From: Flavihumibacter profundi
GTDB taxonomy: Bacteria; Bacteroidota; Bacteroidia; Chitinophagales; Chitinophagaceae
NCBI RefSeq assembly: GCF_020076305.1
Contig: NZ_JAIQXE010000001.1
Location: 2,140,001-2,204,000, forward strand
Reading direction: 5' to 3'
DNA length: 64,000 bases
Made by a program: the position numbers and the translations under genes
In this document: piece after piece, positions 1 through 12,031 of the stretch
Layout: each line of letters starts with the position of its first letter
Numbering within the stretch: position 1 is the first letter of the stretch
Notes under the pieces: model-generated
Databases searched by the model: none
Told to the model about the DNA's origin: nothing
The model's input: only the letters and a program-made list of their open reading frames with translations

Positions 1-142
1 ATAAAAGGGATAAAAAATATCTCATGAACAACCTTCCGGATTACGAAACAAATCTACATAAAGCGATCCTTTACAACCTTTCATACTTTTTTTAGTGTAA
101 TGTTATCGAGTAACCGATAAATTTACCGCGTAAAATACAGAT

Positions 143-2644
143 ATGAAAAAAGGATTTATCAGTGCTTTGCTGGTGACGGCTATTTATACCGGCTATGGGC
201 AGGTAGAAGAAACCCAGGAACCAGCTTCCCCAAGGAATTACAGAGAAACATCACCCCGCATTAATGACCTGGTGCATACCAAACTGGATGCACGGTTCGA
301 TTATAGCAAATCGTGGATGTATGGAAAAGCGTGGATCACCCTCAAACCGCATTTCTATCCAACCGATTCATTGTCGCTGGATGCCAAAGGGATGGACATC
401 AAATCAGTGTCTTTGGTGAAAGGCAATACCAGCAAGCCACTGACCTACAAATATGATGGTTATACCATTCGTATTACCCTCGATAAAACCTATAAAGCCA
501 GCGATAATTACACCGTATATATTGATTACGTTTCCAAACCTGATGAACTGAAAGTTAAGGGCAGCGCTGCCATTACTGATGCAAAAGGACTTTATTTCAT
601 CAACCCCAAAGGCGAAGAAAAAAACAAACCCACCCAGATCTGGACACAGGGTGAAACCGAAGCTACTTCTGTCTGGTGCCCTACGATTGACAGGCCAGCA
701 CAAAAACAAACCGATGAAATCCTGATGACCGTGCCTGCCAAATATGTTACGCTGAGTAACGGTAAGCTGGTTAGCCAGAAGAAAAATGCCGATGGCACAA
801 GGACCGATTACTGGAAGATGGACCTCCCCCACTCTCCTTACCTGCTTTTCATGGGTGTGGGTGAATATGCTGTTATCAAAGACAGCTACAAGGGCAAGGA
901 AGTCAGTTACTATGTCGAAAAAGAATATGCACCGGTTGCCCGCCGCATTTTTGGCAACACACCGGAGATGATTGCTTTCTATTCTAAGATTACCGGTGTA
1001 GACTACCCCTGGGTTAAATACGCCCAGATTGTTGGCCGCGACTATGTCAGTGGCGCGATGGAAAACACTACTGCTACCCTTCACCAGGAAAGCGCCCAGC
1101 AGGATGCCCGCGAACTGGTGGATGAGAACAGGTGGGAAGATGTTATCGCACACGAATTGTTCCACCACTGGTTCGGCGATTATGTGACCGCTGAAAGCTG
1201 GAGTAACCTTACCCTCAATGAATCTTTTGCTGACTACAGCGAAACACTTTGGAATGAATACAAAAATGGTAAAGACGCAGGTGCTGCCGTGAACTATGCA
1301 GGCATGCAGGGCTATTTGTCCAACCCCGGTAACGCAGAAAAACACCTGGTCCGCTTTTATTATAATGATAAAGAAGACATGTTCGATGGCGTTAGTTACC
1401 AGAAAGGCGGCCGCATCCTGAACATGCTCAGGAATTACCTCGGCGACAGCGCTTTCTTTAAAGGATTGAACAATTACCTCACCACGAACAAATTCAAATC
1501 TGCTGAAGCACACCAGCTGCGTCTCGCTTTTGAGGAAGTCAGTGGCCGTGACCTGAACTGGTTCTTCAACCAGTGGTATTTCGGTAGCGGACACCCGAAA
1601 TTAAATATCGATTACGTGTACGACGATACCGCCCATACTGCAAAAGTGATTATCCAGCAAACCCAGGACAGCAGCCTGCTGTTCCAGATACCACTTGCTA
1701 TTGACGTATATGAAAACGGTAAAAAAACACGCCATACAGTTATGATGATGGACAGGGCAGATACCTTCAGCTTCGCTTACGAAAAAAGGCCCGACCTGAT
1801 TAATGTGGATGCCGACAAGGTTTTGCTTTGCGAGAAGAAAGACAATAAATCGCTGAACGAGTTTGTATACCAGTATAAAAATGCGGGCAACTACGTGGAC
1901 CGCCGCGAAGCGATTGAATTTTGTGCTAAAAAACAAAATGACCCCGCCGCAAGGAACCTGCTGATAACTGCTTTAAATGATCCATACTACGGACTGAGGA
2001 ACCTGACACTGGGAAAACTTGATATGAAGAATTCGACTGTTAAATCAGCTGTTGAAAAGAAAATCAGTGAACTGGCTGCTAAAGACCCTAAATCTGTTGT
2101 AAGGGCGAAAGCGATTGGTTTGCTGGGCAGTTATAACAATAAAGCCTACCTGCCGGTTATCCAGGTTGGCATCAGTGATTCTTCTTACAGCATAGCCGGC
2201 GCTTCCCTTGAGGCCCTAAATGAATTAGATAATGATGCAGCAGTAACCGCTACAAAACAATTGCTGAAAAAACCAGCCAAGGGCGATTTAATGAGTGCCA
2301 TCACGATGGTTTCCGCTGAAAACGGTATCGAGGAAGCGCTGGACCCGATTAATAAAACCTTTGGCGACATGCCGCTTTCCCAAAGTAAATTTGAGATGCT
2401 GCAACCTTTCGCGGCATTGCTGGCCAAGGCAAAAGATCCCGTAAAAGTCAAGCTGGGCGTTGACCAGATTGTTGCGTTCAGGGAATCAATTCCTGCCAAT
2501 TACCGCACCCAGACTGATCCATATATCAACAATATGGTACTGCAGGGTATCCAGAATGCCAAGCAAAAAGAAAACACCGCAGCCAGCCTCGAACTGGTAG
2601 AATATATTAAAGCGAAGAAAGTATCGGAAAAGAAGGCTTTTTGA
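143..2644 (+). CDS. M1 family metallopeptidase (aminopeptidase N-like), secreted
   Basis: Zinc aminopeptidase expected to remove N-terminal residues from peptides outside the cytoplasm. Seen: a hydrophobic N-terminus that reads as a signal peptide (about residues 1-20), the M1 exopeptidase motif GAMEN at residues 304-308, the zinc motif HELFH at 337-341 and the third zinc ligand Glu360 in LTLNES. These give a complete gluzincin active site. The C-terminal third is alpha-helical with a HEAT-like character (repeated short helices, about residues 590-830). The length of 833 aa is usual for Bacteroidetes secreted M1 enzymes. The gene stands alone and is followed by a strong terminator. The start was chosen because it opens directly into the signal peptide. 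The family is secure; the substrate preference is not known. Confidence 0.95.
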   Translation: MKKGFISALLVTAIYTGYGQVEETQEPASPRNYRETSPRINDLVHTKLDARFDYSKSWMYGKAWITLKPHFYPTDSLSLDAKGMDIKSVSLVKGNTSKPLTYKYDGYTIRITLDKTYKASDNYTVYIDYVSKPDELKVKGSAAITDAKGLYFINPKGEEKNKPTQIWTQGETEATSVWCPTIDRPAQKQTDEILMTVPAKYVTLSNGKLVSQKKNADGTRTDYWKMDLPHSPYLLFMGVGEYAVIKDSYKGKEVSYYVEKEYAPVARRIFGNTPEMIAFYSKITGVDYPWVKYAQIVGRDYVSGAMENTTATLHQESAQQDARELVDENRWEDVIAHELFHHWFGDYVTAESWSNLTLNESFADYSETLWNEYKNGKDAGAAVNYAGMQGYLSNPGNAEKHLVRFYYNDKEDMFDGVSYQKGGRILNMLRNYLGDSAFFKGLNNYLTTNKFKSAEAHQLRLAFEEVSGRDLNWFFNQWYFGSGHPKLNIDYVYDDTAHTAKVIIQQTQDSSLLFQIPLAIDVYENGKKTRHTVMMMDRADTFSFAYEKRPDLINVDADKVLLCEKKDNKSLNEFVYQYKNAGNYVDRREAIEFCAKKQNDPAARNLLITALNDPYYGLRNLTLGKLDMKNSTVKSAVEKKISELAAKDPKSVVRAKAIGLLGSYNNKAYLPVIQVGISDSSYSIAGASLEALNELDNDAAVTATKQLLKKPAKGDLMSAITMVSAENGIEEALDPINKTFGDMPLSQSKFEMLQPFAALLAKAKDPVKVKLGVDQIVAFRESIPANYRTQTDPYINNMVLQGIQNAKQKENTAASLELVEYIKAKKVSEKKAF

Positions 2645-2669
2645 TCCCGGGTTAAATAACCGGTTAAAA

Positions 2670-2719
2670 AAAACGGGGAAATGAGCAGGTATACCAGCCT
2701 GCTTATTTCCCCGTTTTTG
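2670..2719 (+). terminator. Rho-independent terminator after the M1 peptidase gene
   Basis: A long near-perfect inverted repeat (AAACGGGGAAATGAGCAGG against CCTGCTTATTTCCCCGTTT) with an A-tract before it and a T-run after it lies 26 bp beyond the stop codon. The matching A and T tracts could let it work in both directions, but only the plus-strand gene is close. Confidence 0.85.
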
Positions 2720-2757
2720 CGTACATTACTAACGGCCGGTATTCACTTCCCAAAAAA

Positions 2758-4287
2758 ATGCTTCCCATGGCAGCACACAAACACCTGGTTCCCGGATCAC
2801 CTGAGGAAATTGATTATTTCAAAAATTTACAGGCCAATTTCAGCAGCCAGTACGAATCTGTTTTCCCGGACCCGTTCGCACCGAAAACGGTTGTCATTGT
2901 GCCTTCCCTTACACTTGACCAGGATATATTAGCCAAAGTCAAAGGGCATGTTTTTTATGAAGAACGGATGCTTTGTATGCTGATGCTCCTGCGCATGCCA
3001 AATACCCATGTTGTATTTGTAAGCAGCGTCGAGATAGACCAGGTTATTATTGACTACTACCTTCACCTGTTGCCCGGTATCACCGGGTTTCATGCACGGA
3101 AGAGATTAACCCTGTTGAATTGTTATGACAGCAGTACAACTTCACTGACCCAGAAAATACTTGACCGTCCAAGACTTATCAACAGGATTAAGATGGCGAT
3201 CCCATCGGGCCATATTGCCCATATGGCCTGCTTCAACGTAACTGCTTATGAAAGGACCCTTGCGGTTAAACTGGGGATCCCCATTTATGGCTGCGACCCC
3301 GACCTCTATTTCTGGGGCTCAAAAAGCAGCAGCCGTGAATTGTTCCGCCAGTCAGGCCTCCTTTTTCCGGAAGGTTTTGAAAATATCAAAACCAAAACTG
3401 AAATAATAGATGCCTTAACCGAACTCAGGAAAAAGAACCCTTCCTTAAAAAAGGCCGTCATTAAAACCGATGAAGGTTTTAGCGGTGAAGGGAATGCCAT
3501 ATTTACTTATGCCGGTGCACCAGGTATTGATGAGTTGAGGCAATGGATTGAAGGCCAGTTCACCAGGCAATTAAAGGTGGTGGCCTTTGGCATGACTGCT
3601 GAACAGTTCATTGCCAAGTTTGAACAAATGCATGGCATTGTAGAGGAATTTATAGAAGGGGAATTAAAAGAATCACCATCTGTACAATACAGGATAAACC
3701 CATTAGGCAAAGTGGAAGTGATTTCCACCCACGACCAATGCCTTGGCGGCGAATCCGGACAGGTTTTCCTGGGGGCTGATTTTCCTGCATCCAGCGAATA
3801 CAGTATCGAGATTGCCCATTTAGGTAAGAAAGTAGCGGAGCTATTGCGGGATAAAGGTGTACTGGGCAGGTTTTCCGTTGATTTCCTTTCGGTAAAAGAC
3901 AAGGGTGGCTGGAAGAATTATGCTATTGAAATTAACCTTCGTAAAGGCGGCACCACACACCCTTTCCTTATGCTGCAATTCCTGACTAATGGTTCTTACG
4001 ATGCTGATAACGGGACTTACCTGACCCCAAGCGGACAAGCCCGTTATTACCATTCCACAGATAATTTAAGCGACGAAAGGTACCACGGATTAACATCGTT
4101 TGACCTGATAGATATCGCCATTTCCAATGACCTGCATTTTGATGCCACCCACCAGGAAGGGGTAATGTTTCACCTGATCGGCGCCCTGTCGCAATATGGA
4201 AAACTGGGGGTGGTCTGTATCGGGAAGACACCCCAGCGGACGAAAACAATTTTCGAAAAGACGGTTCACGCCCTGAACAAGGGTTAA
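2758..4287 (+). CDS. PGM1-like ATP-grasp ligase (carboxylate-amine/peptide ligase-related)
   Basis: A 509-aa cytosolic protein of the ATP-grasp superfamily that looks like the proteins related to the peptide ligase PGM1 of pheganomycin biosynthesis. Such enzymes activate a carboxylate as an acyl phosphate and join it to an amine. Seen: an N-terminal Rossmann-like half (to about residue 190), a nucleotide-binding segment with KTDEGFSGEGN (about residues 240-250) and the metal/ATP-binding EINLRKGG starting at residue 391. There is no signal peptide. A second Met at residue 4 is an equally possible start. It is a solitary gene: no peptide precursor or partner lies next to it, so the substrate is unknown. 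Its stop codon overlaps the end of the convergent downstream gene by 4 bp. The family assignment is by pattern memory and is moderately secure. Confidence 0.75.
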   Translation: MLPMAAHKHLVPGSPEEIDYFKNLQANFSSQYESVFPDPFAPKTVVIVPSLTLDQDILAKVKGHVFYEERMLCMLMLLRMPNTHVVFVSSVEIDQVIIDYYLHLLPGITGFHARKRLTLLNCYDSSTTSLTQKILDRPRLINRIKMAIPSGHIAHMACFNVTAYERTLAVKLGIPIYGCDPDLYFWGSKSSSRELFRQSGLLFPEGFENIKTKTEIIDALTELRKKNPSLKKAVIKTDEGFSGEGNAIFTYAGAPGIDELRQWIEGQFTRQLKVVAFGMTAEQFIAKFEQMHGIVEEFIEGELKESPSVQYRINPLGKVEVISTHDQCLGGESGQVFLGADFPASSEYSIEIAHLGKKVAELLRDKGVLGRFSVDFLSVKDKGGWKNYAIEINLRKGGTTHPFLMLQFLTNGSYDADNGTYLTPSGQARYYHSTDNLSDERYHGLTSFDLIDIAISNDLHFDATHQEGVMFHLIGALSQYGKLGVVCIGKTPQRTKTIFEKTVHALNKG

Positions 4288-4679
4288 AAATATAAAAGGG
4301 GGACTATTGCATCCACATCAATATTATGCTCCTCTAATACAGGCAATTTCCTGTTCTCCAGTATCGTCCCGAGTTTCCTGAATTCGAATTTATCCGTATA
4401 CTTTGAATAGGAATTCCTGATCATCCTCAGGATTTCATTTCTGTCTACCTTGTCGGCCAGGTCTATAACATAGGAATCCTCTGCTACATATAACAGGATC
4501 GCATCACTCTCATTAACAAAGCGGCAGGTGAACCTGCAGGCAATTCCCTTTTTTGTTGGTGCAGTTTTCTTCATTACTTCTAAAGTAACCTGTGATGTTA
4601 TATTTCCTCCTGAATCAGGAATGTTAACAGGTGGTATATAAATCCATTCGTTAACAACAAGGTCAGTTTGTTCTATCAT
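4284..4679 (-). CDS. hypothetical protein, 131 aa
   Basis: Not recognised. A small soluble acidic protein without a signal peptide, with alternating beta-strand-like segments in the first 80 residues and a charged helical region (about 82-110). The strand-rich fold and size vaguely recall SecB-like small proteins, but I see no diagnostic motif. It ends convergently with the ATP-grasp gene, sharing 4 bp at the stop codons. It lies 8 bp downstream of the secreted-protein gene at 4688-5644, so the two probably form one transcript. Confidence 0.6.
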   Translation of the reverse strand: MIEQTDLVVNEWIYIPPVNIPDSGGNITSQVTLEVMKKTAPTKKGIACRFTCRFVNESDAILLYVAEDSYVIDLADKVDRNEILRMIRNSYSKYTDKFEFRKLGTILENRKLPVLEEHNIDVDAIVPLLYF

Positions 4680-4687
4680 CTTGACTA

Positions 4688-5644
4688 TTATTCTTTAAAA
4701 TTTAATCGTGCTATATTTTTGATAGTAATGCTTCTTTCAATAACGGAATTTACCTTATTCATTCCCGGCACAGTTGTTTCGCTGACCACTAATTCATGCA
4801 TTATTGCTTTTTGAATCCACCCGGCAGTAAGGTCTTTGTAAATATCACCCCAATAATGGGAACTTCCTTTAGTGTTTACTTCCATATTTGCCATTGGTTT
4901 CGTCAACATATAAAAAGAACTTTCCCCGGAATCGTATTCCAGTATTGCGCAGCTTTTTCCATTAATCAAACCAAGTCCCTTAAACTCCAATGTAATTTTT
5001 CCATTCTTAAAATATGATCCTTCGGAAACCTGTTTACCAAGGTTTACTTTTGGTTGTGAAAAAGAAGCAGCATGAACAATTTTATCCCCAATGTTTTTCA
5101 GGTCCTGGACACCACTATCCTTTGTTGTTCTTTCCGCAAACACACTCATCGTGTGAAAATCTATAAAAGCGTTATAAATATGGTAAGTATTTTCGACAGG
5201 CAGGTTCTTTCCATTTTCATCCGCTAACTTTTCAAATTTGCCACGGTCAACACCAAACATTTGTTCATTGTCATCATTTGTAGCACGTAGAGAAAACTGA
5301 TACTTCCAGTACTTAAGTGAAGGAATAGCTACTGCAGGAGAATTATTTATTTGAAGTGTAAATTTCAGGCAGGTGTACTCATCTTTTCCGGAAGGATCAG
5401 GGGAAGGAACGCAGCGGAGAAACAAACGATAAATATCAGTCCCCTGGATAGTTCCGTCTAAAGCATGTTTTTGCAGTTTTGATTCCATTTCATAATACTG
5501 GGTATCCCTTGAAGGCCGGGGAACCAGATTATAATCCTGTTTTAATGCTTTTTCAGTATTTGTCAATTTCTGGGCAGACAAATGAAACACCGACGAGACA
5601 AGAAATAATACTGTCATCATCAGTTTGTGCATTATTTGTTTCAT
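4688..5644 (-). CDS. hypothetical secreted protein, 318 aa
   Basis: Not recognised. It has a clear Sec signal peptide ending in SAQ at about residue 25 and a beta-rich body with repeated patterns such as GKITLEFKGLGLI. This suggests a periplasmic or surface beta-sandwich protein. No catalytic motif stands out. It is the first gene of a probable two-gene transcript with the 131-aa gene that follows 8 bp later. Confidence 0.65.
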   Translation of the reverse strand: MKQIMHKLMMTVLFLVSSVFHLSAQKLTNTEKALKQDYNLVPRPSRDTQYYEMESKLQKHALDGTIQGTDIYRLFLRCVPSPDPSGKDEYTCLKFTLQINNSPAVAIPSLKYWKYQFSLRATNDDNEQMFGVDRGKFEKLADENGKNLPVENTYHIYNAFIDFHTMSVFAERTTKDSGVQDLKNIGDKIVHAASFSQPKVNLGKQVSEGSYFKNGKITLEFKGLGLINGKSCAILEYDSGESSFYMLTKPMANMEVNTKGSSHYWGDIYKDLTAGWIQKAIMHELVVSETTVPGMNKVNSVIERSITIKNIARLNFKE

Positions 5645-5737
5645 AGCAATATGCTTTTATGCAAGTCATAGGTCCGCCACCTTTTCCGGTCAACTTAATA
5701 ACAAGATAATAATCCTGCGCTACTTTAATACTGTAAA

Positions 5738-8160
<2,423 letters not shown>

Positions 8161-8183
8161 TTTCAGCGCCTTGTTATATCGTT

Positions 8184-8216
8184 TAAAAGGTGGCCCGGCA
8201 ACGGACCACCTTTTTT
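8184..8216 (+). terminator. Rho-independent terminator after katG
   Basis: A GC-rich stem (AAAAGGTGGCCCG, loop GCAA, then CGGACCACCTTTTTT) starts 24 bp after the katG stop. The A/T tracts on both sides could also stop transcription coming from the other direction. Confidence 0.85.
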
Positions 8217-8253
8217 CATTTCCATGGTAAATATTCCCGGTTAATAGATTCCA

Positions 8254-9555
8254 TCAATACACATAAACAGGATTTGTATACACCCATGGAATATACTTCC
8301 CATCAATCTTAATATGCATCTCAAGCCGGTAAACGCCTTTCCGGACAGGTTCTGACCATGTAAATTGATACTGGTCATCTGCAGAAACATTGATCACCTT
8401 ACCATCGCGTATAAGCCTGAACTGACCGGGTAGCGGGGAAACCACCTGGAAAGATTTCACATTGTCTATACGCACCGAATCACCGAGTATACCACTTACT
8501 TTACCTTCCGCGTTTTTCGAACAGAACATAAACCCCTTTGCATCACCCAGGCTTTTAAATGCAATGAACAGGTTTCCCTTCTTTAAGCTATTTGCGATGG
8601 ATGGAACCGACAAGGTATCCGCTACAACATAATTGGTCACCATATTGAAGCTGGCCTGGTAGGTATCCGTCATGAATTTAAAAATCCATCCGTTTTCATC
8701 GGGTGCATGAAACATCCAACGGTTCCAGATACTCGCTTCAACAGTATCAATCGCATGGTTATCAGGCCCAACCCATTCAACGCGGCCATCTTCCAGGTAA
8801 CGGGCACGGATGTTCTGGTTTTCATGCGCATCCACTGCTGCAAAGCCAACGATCTTTCGTTTACTGTTCAATGCATCCCAATGTGCGAGTATATCCACCT
8901 GTTCATCAAATATTTCGCGCATGGCCCACTCCTTATATTTGGTTCCGCTGGTAATGAAATTGCAGATGAGGGGACGTAAGGATTCATCTTTTATATCGGT
9001 ATGGATATTATAAATTTCCATACCCTGGAAATAAGGATTGTCCCAATTATGTTCTTCTTCACTGTGGGCATAAAAGATGATCCCACCATTCGTAACAACG
9101 TTTTTCACAACCGTGTCCTTTTTCACAGTCCAGTCGATAACAGCAGAATCAAGTGGCCAGGTACAATAGCCTTCCCTTTCCGTGCCCGGCTCAATCAATA
9201 CCCCATCATAGTAGCCATGGTAACCGCGGGGAATGGTATCCTTGTCTCCATGGGCATGATCCGTAAGGAAAATAAAATCGATGCCCGCTTTTTTTGCTGC
9301 CGGGATAATGTCTGACAACCTGCCTCTACTGTCGTGCGACCAGTAACTATGGGCATGCAGCGCGCCCCTGTAGGTATGTAAAGCAGTGAGCGCTTCCGGT
9401 TCCTTCCTGCGATCCTGGAAAGCTTTTACCTGTTTATCAAACCTGGGATAAGTTACCCATCTGTGCCACAGTCCCGCTGAAAATAAAAACACCAGCACAA
9501 CTAACAGCAACCCTAAAACGAAGATGAAGAAATACTTAACAATCTTTTTTATCAT
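8254..9555 (-). CDS. membrane-anchored PHP-domain metallohydrolase-like protein
   Basis: A 433-aa protein with one N-terminal membrane segment (about residues 7-29) and then a PHP-type phosphoesterase/hydrolase domain: HAHSYWSHDS (His67 and His69) and LTDHAHGDKD match the metal-binding motifs of PHP/CehA-like proteins. The C-terminal part is beta-rich, as in other CehA/McbA-like proteins. It probably hydrolyses a phosphoester or related bond in the periplasm; the substrate is unknown. It is the last gene of the minus-strand block 8254-14942 and lies 14 bp after a ceramidase-like gene, so it is probably co-transcribed with that cluster. Confidence 0.75.
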   Translation of the reverse strand: MIKKIVKYFFIFVLGLLLVVLVFLFSAGLWHRWVTYPRFDKQVKAFQDRRKEPEALTALHTYRGALHAHSYWSHDSRGRLSDIIPAAKKAGIDFIFLTDHAHGDKDTIPRGYHGYYDGVLIEPGTEREGYCTWPLDSAVIDWTVKKDTVVKNVVTNGGIIFYAHSEEEHNWDNPYFQGMEIYNIHTDIKDESLRPLICNFITSGTKYKEWAMREIFDEQVDILAHWDALNSKRKIVGFAAVDAHENQNIRARYLEDGRVEWVGPDNHAIDTVEASIWNRWMFHAPDENGWIFKFMTDTYQASFNMVTNYVVADTLSVPSIANSLKKGNLFIAFKSLGDAKGFMFCSKNAEGKVSGILGDSVRIDNVKSFQVVSPLPGQFRLIRDGKVINVSADDQYQFTWSEPVRKGVYRLEMHIKIDGKYIPWVYTNPVYVY

Positions 9556-9569
9556 AGCGGAACGGTTCT

Positions 9570-10964
9570 TTAAATGTTATCCTTACCCGAAATAATCCTT
9601 GCTACCTGGCGTATTAAATCCATGGTGTACTCTCCCATGTTCGGGCCAAACCAGCCCATGACTTTAGGTTCATACTTATCCAGGTAAAAATATCTTCCCG
9701 GAACAATATATCCCACATAACCACCATTGAAACTCGAAACATTGGCATCAAACCTGTAAGCGGCCAGGGAGTTTTTTAATTGAAGCGCAAACTCACCGCT
9801 GAAATCGCAGGGGGTTGTTATCCAGATCATGTTTCCCAACCTCACTGCCTGCAGGTAAGTATCATCCTGGAAGGGCAATAATTTCTGGCTGACCGGCGTA
9901 GCAAGATTAATTTCTTTGGTGAGCCTGATATGGTATTCAGGCAGCTGTATTTTGAGGGAGAGCGATGAAAATGTAATAGTGTCTTTGAAAACCCGGTTGG
10001 ATAGTTGTCCTTTCAAACTATCTGCCAGTCCTTCACCAATAAACTTTGGCTTATCGAAACCTTCGCCCTCACCCGAAGGGCCCTGGCTTCCTACCGAACC
10101 GGCAAAAAACACGGCATAGTCAAATGCTGACGCTTCCATTTTCCGCTGCCAGTAACCGGGATAGTCGGCGCTGATTTCAAGGTTATCTGCACCTAATGTG
10201 GTTGCATGCGCAGAATAGGATCCAATGATTGCTTTCTTATGGCCTTTTTGCTCGAGGGCGATGAAACTAAAATCATTGTTCTTATCCCCTGTCTTGCCGA
10301 TCAGGCGATTGTTGGTATACCTGTCAATGGCAAAATTCCCGGTGCTGATCCTTGCCGGCTTCAGGTCTGCTAATGCTGCGATAACTACTGCAGAGATTTG
10401 TTGGGTAAGCCAGCGTTCAATATTAATATTTTCTTTTCCGGCAAACTGTTCACCAACATAACCCGGCCCCCAGGCGCCCAGGCTTGAGTGGGTGTGGGAG
10501 GCCGAATAAAATACCTGCCCGCGCCGGATCCCTTTTTTGGAAAGCAATACCGTAACCGAGTCGATAACACCAGGTGGCATGATCAGCAAATCGGCCCCTA
10601 CGAAAACGACCGTTTGCGACCCGACTTTCAATGCCGCTGCCTTCACGAAAATACTGTCATGAATGCCGGTGGCATACTTGCCTTTCCGTGCACCATACCC
10701 GGAAAGCGGAACCTGGATAAATTTCCCTTCCTGGTAATTATCTGCTGTGCTGTTAAGCGTTGGGGTGATATTCACCCGTGCAAATCCTGCCTGGACGGAA
10801 TCCGTTTCTGTAACGGGTTTAAGGCTGTCGATCCTAGCCGCAGTTTCTTTATAATAGTCTTCATCGAAATACGATTCCCTTTCGACAAAAGATGTACTGA
10901 AGAATACAACCAAAAGCAGGAGAAGCAGGAAAGCGCCCAGGATAATCCCTAATCGTTTTAGCAT
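9570..10964 (-). CDS. neutral/alkaline ceramidase-like protein, membrane-anchored (paralogue 1)
   Basis: Resembles the N-terminal domain of neutral/alkaline non-lysosomal ceramidases, zinc amidases that cut the amide bond of ceramide. Seen: an N-terminal membrane anchor (about residues 5-24), the opening motif AGFARVNITP, GYGARKGKYATGIHD, the zinc-site-like SASHTHSS, and ISADYPGYW. At 464 aa it is shorter than true ceramidases (about 650-700 aa) and lacks their C-terminal domain, so the substrate may be another N-acyl compound. It sits between the PHP-domain gene (14 bp) and the deacetylase gene (12 bp) in one apparent operon with two more paralogues. Confidence 0.75.
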   Translation of the reverse strand: MLKRLGIILGAFLLLLLLVVFFSTSFVERESYFDEDYYKETAARIDSLKPVTETDSVQAGFARVNITPTLNSTADNYQEGKFIQVPLSGYGARKGKYATGIHDSIFVKAAALKVGSQTVVFVGADLLIMPPGVIDSVTVLLSKKGIRRGQVFYSASHTHSSLGAWGPGYVGEQFAGKENINIERWLTQQISAVVIAALADLKPARISTGNFAIDRYTNNRLIGKTGDKNNDFSFIALEQKGHKKAIIGSYSAHATTLGADNLEISADYPGYWQRKMEASAFDYAVFFAGSVGSQGPSGEGEGFDKPKFIGEGLADSLKGQLSNRVFKDTITFSSLSLKIQLPEYHIRLTKEINLATPVSQKLLPFQDDTYLQAVRLGNMIWITTPCDFSGEFALQLKNSLAAYRFDANVSSFNGGYVGYIVPGRYFYLDKYEPKVMGWFGPNMGEYTMDLIRQVARIISGKDNI

Positions 10965-10976
10965 ATATTTAGCTGG

Positions 10977-11996
10977 TTATTTTTTACCCGTAAACCGCTT
11001 CATGATTTCTTTCCAGTTGGTAATAATAATTCCTTCCTCTTTAAAGAACTGGTGCACGACAGGATCGGAAAACAGTTGTGCTTCCCAAACCCGTTGCTGC
11101 CAGGAATTCGTGATAGATTTCAGGTTATCTGTTTCCACCGATGGATGAAAAATAATTTCGGTTAATCCCGGTTTCAATGATTTTACCATCGCCAGGAAAT
11201 CAGCGCGTTTCTTTTCATAGGTAGGCCCGCTGCCCACACTGGTGAAATTATCCAGTTTAGGCAGGCGATAACTTTCAGCAAGGGCTATCATTTCTTCATT
11301 AATGGGGTAACCCTGCGCCTTGAATTTTTTCACCAGCTCCGGATCAGCCAGATTAAGTGCATTGGCGGGAATATTGTATTCCTGGGCAACCTTAAAAAAA
11401 GCTTTCGCATAGGCAGGTGAACCATATAAAGTTCCCATGTGCGTATCAATATGGGTAGGTTTGTAACCCAGGGAAATGCATTTTTCAATCTGTGCACGGA
11501 TTTCCATTTCCACTTCAGCTGCTGAAGCATGTTTAACCACATCAGGTACTTCATGCCAGAGCTTTCCATCCGGATCAATTAACCCTGGAACCTTTGATGG
11601 ATCTGTCACTGAAGGCCAGCGGTAATCCTGCCACTCACTCGTTAAGGTAAGGTGCAAGCCAATATCCGGAACAGGATGGCTCTTTGCCCACTCAATGAAA
11701 GCCACAGCATTTGGGCAGGGCATCATCACCGCAGCTGACTGGATATCCTTGTTATCAATATAGCGCTCTGCAGCCGTGTTGGCTTCAGGGCACATCCCGA
11801 TATCATCCATATGAAGGAGTAATACCTTTTTCCCTTTGGGAAAACCTAATTTCTCTGCCCAGGTTTTGTTGTTATTTTTTGCACCGGCAGCAGTTGGGTC
11901 AGGTTGACTAAATGTGGGCGCTGAAAATATAAACAGGAAGGCCAGGCTCATCACCAGTGCGGAAGATCGTGTTCTTCCGGATAATTGAAGCTTCAT
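10977..11996 (-). CDS. secreted ChbG/YdjC-family carbohydrate deacetylase
   Basis: Family of metal-dependent deacetylases related to ChbG/HpnK, which remove acetyl groups from N-acetylated sugars such as chito-oligosaccharides. Seen: a signal peptide (about residues 1-31), the metal motif LLLHMDDIGM and a second metal-site region THIDTHMGTLYGSPAY, in family order; the length (339 aa) fits. Being secreted is unusual compared with cytosolic ChbG and common in Bacteroidetes. It lies within the cluster of three ceramidase-like genes, which suggests a pathway dismantling an acylated or acetylated glycoconjugate. The function of the cluster is inference. Confidence 0.8.
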   Translation of the reverse strand: MKLQLSGRTRSSALVMSLAFLFIFSAPTFSQPDPTAAGAKNNNKTWAEKLGFPKGKKVLLLHMDDIGMCPEANTAAERYIDNKDIQSAAVMMPCPNAVAFIEWAKSHPVPDIGLHLTLTSEWQDYRWPSVTDPSKVPGLIDPDGKLWHEVPDVVKHASAAEVEMEIRAQIEKCISLGYKPTHIDTHMGTLYGSPAYAKAFFKVAQEYNIPANALNLADPELVKKFKAQGYPINEEMIALAESYRLPKLDNFTSVGSGPTYEKKRADFLAMVKSLKPGLTEIIFHPSVETDNLKSITNSWQQRVWEAQLFSDPVVHQFFKEEGIIITNWKEIMKRFTGKK

Positions 11997-12031
11997 GGGA
12001 AAGATGGTTTAGTTATTATTTTTTATTGCGG

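Noticed and set aside
404..1594. A 396-codon minus-strand frame within the M1 peptidase gene
   Set aside because: Antisense of a complete, motif-bearing peptidase; Phe/Val-rich shadow sequence.
4284..4679. SecB chaperone
   Set aside because: Size and strand content are compatible, but no diagnostic SecB motif is visible, so it is left as hypothetical.
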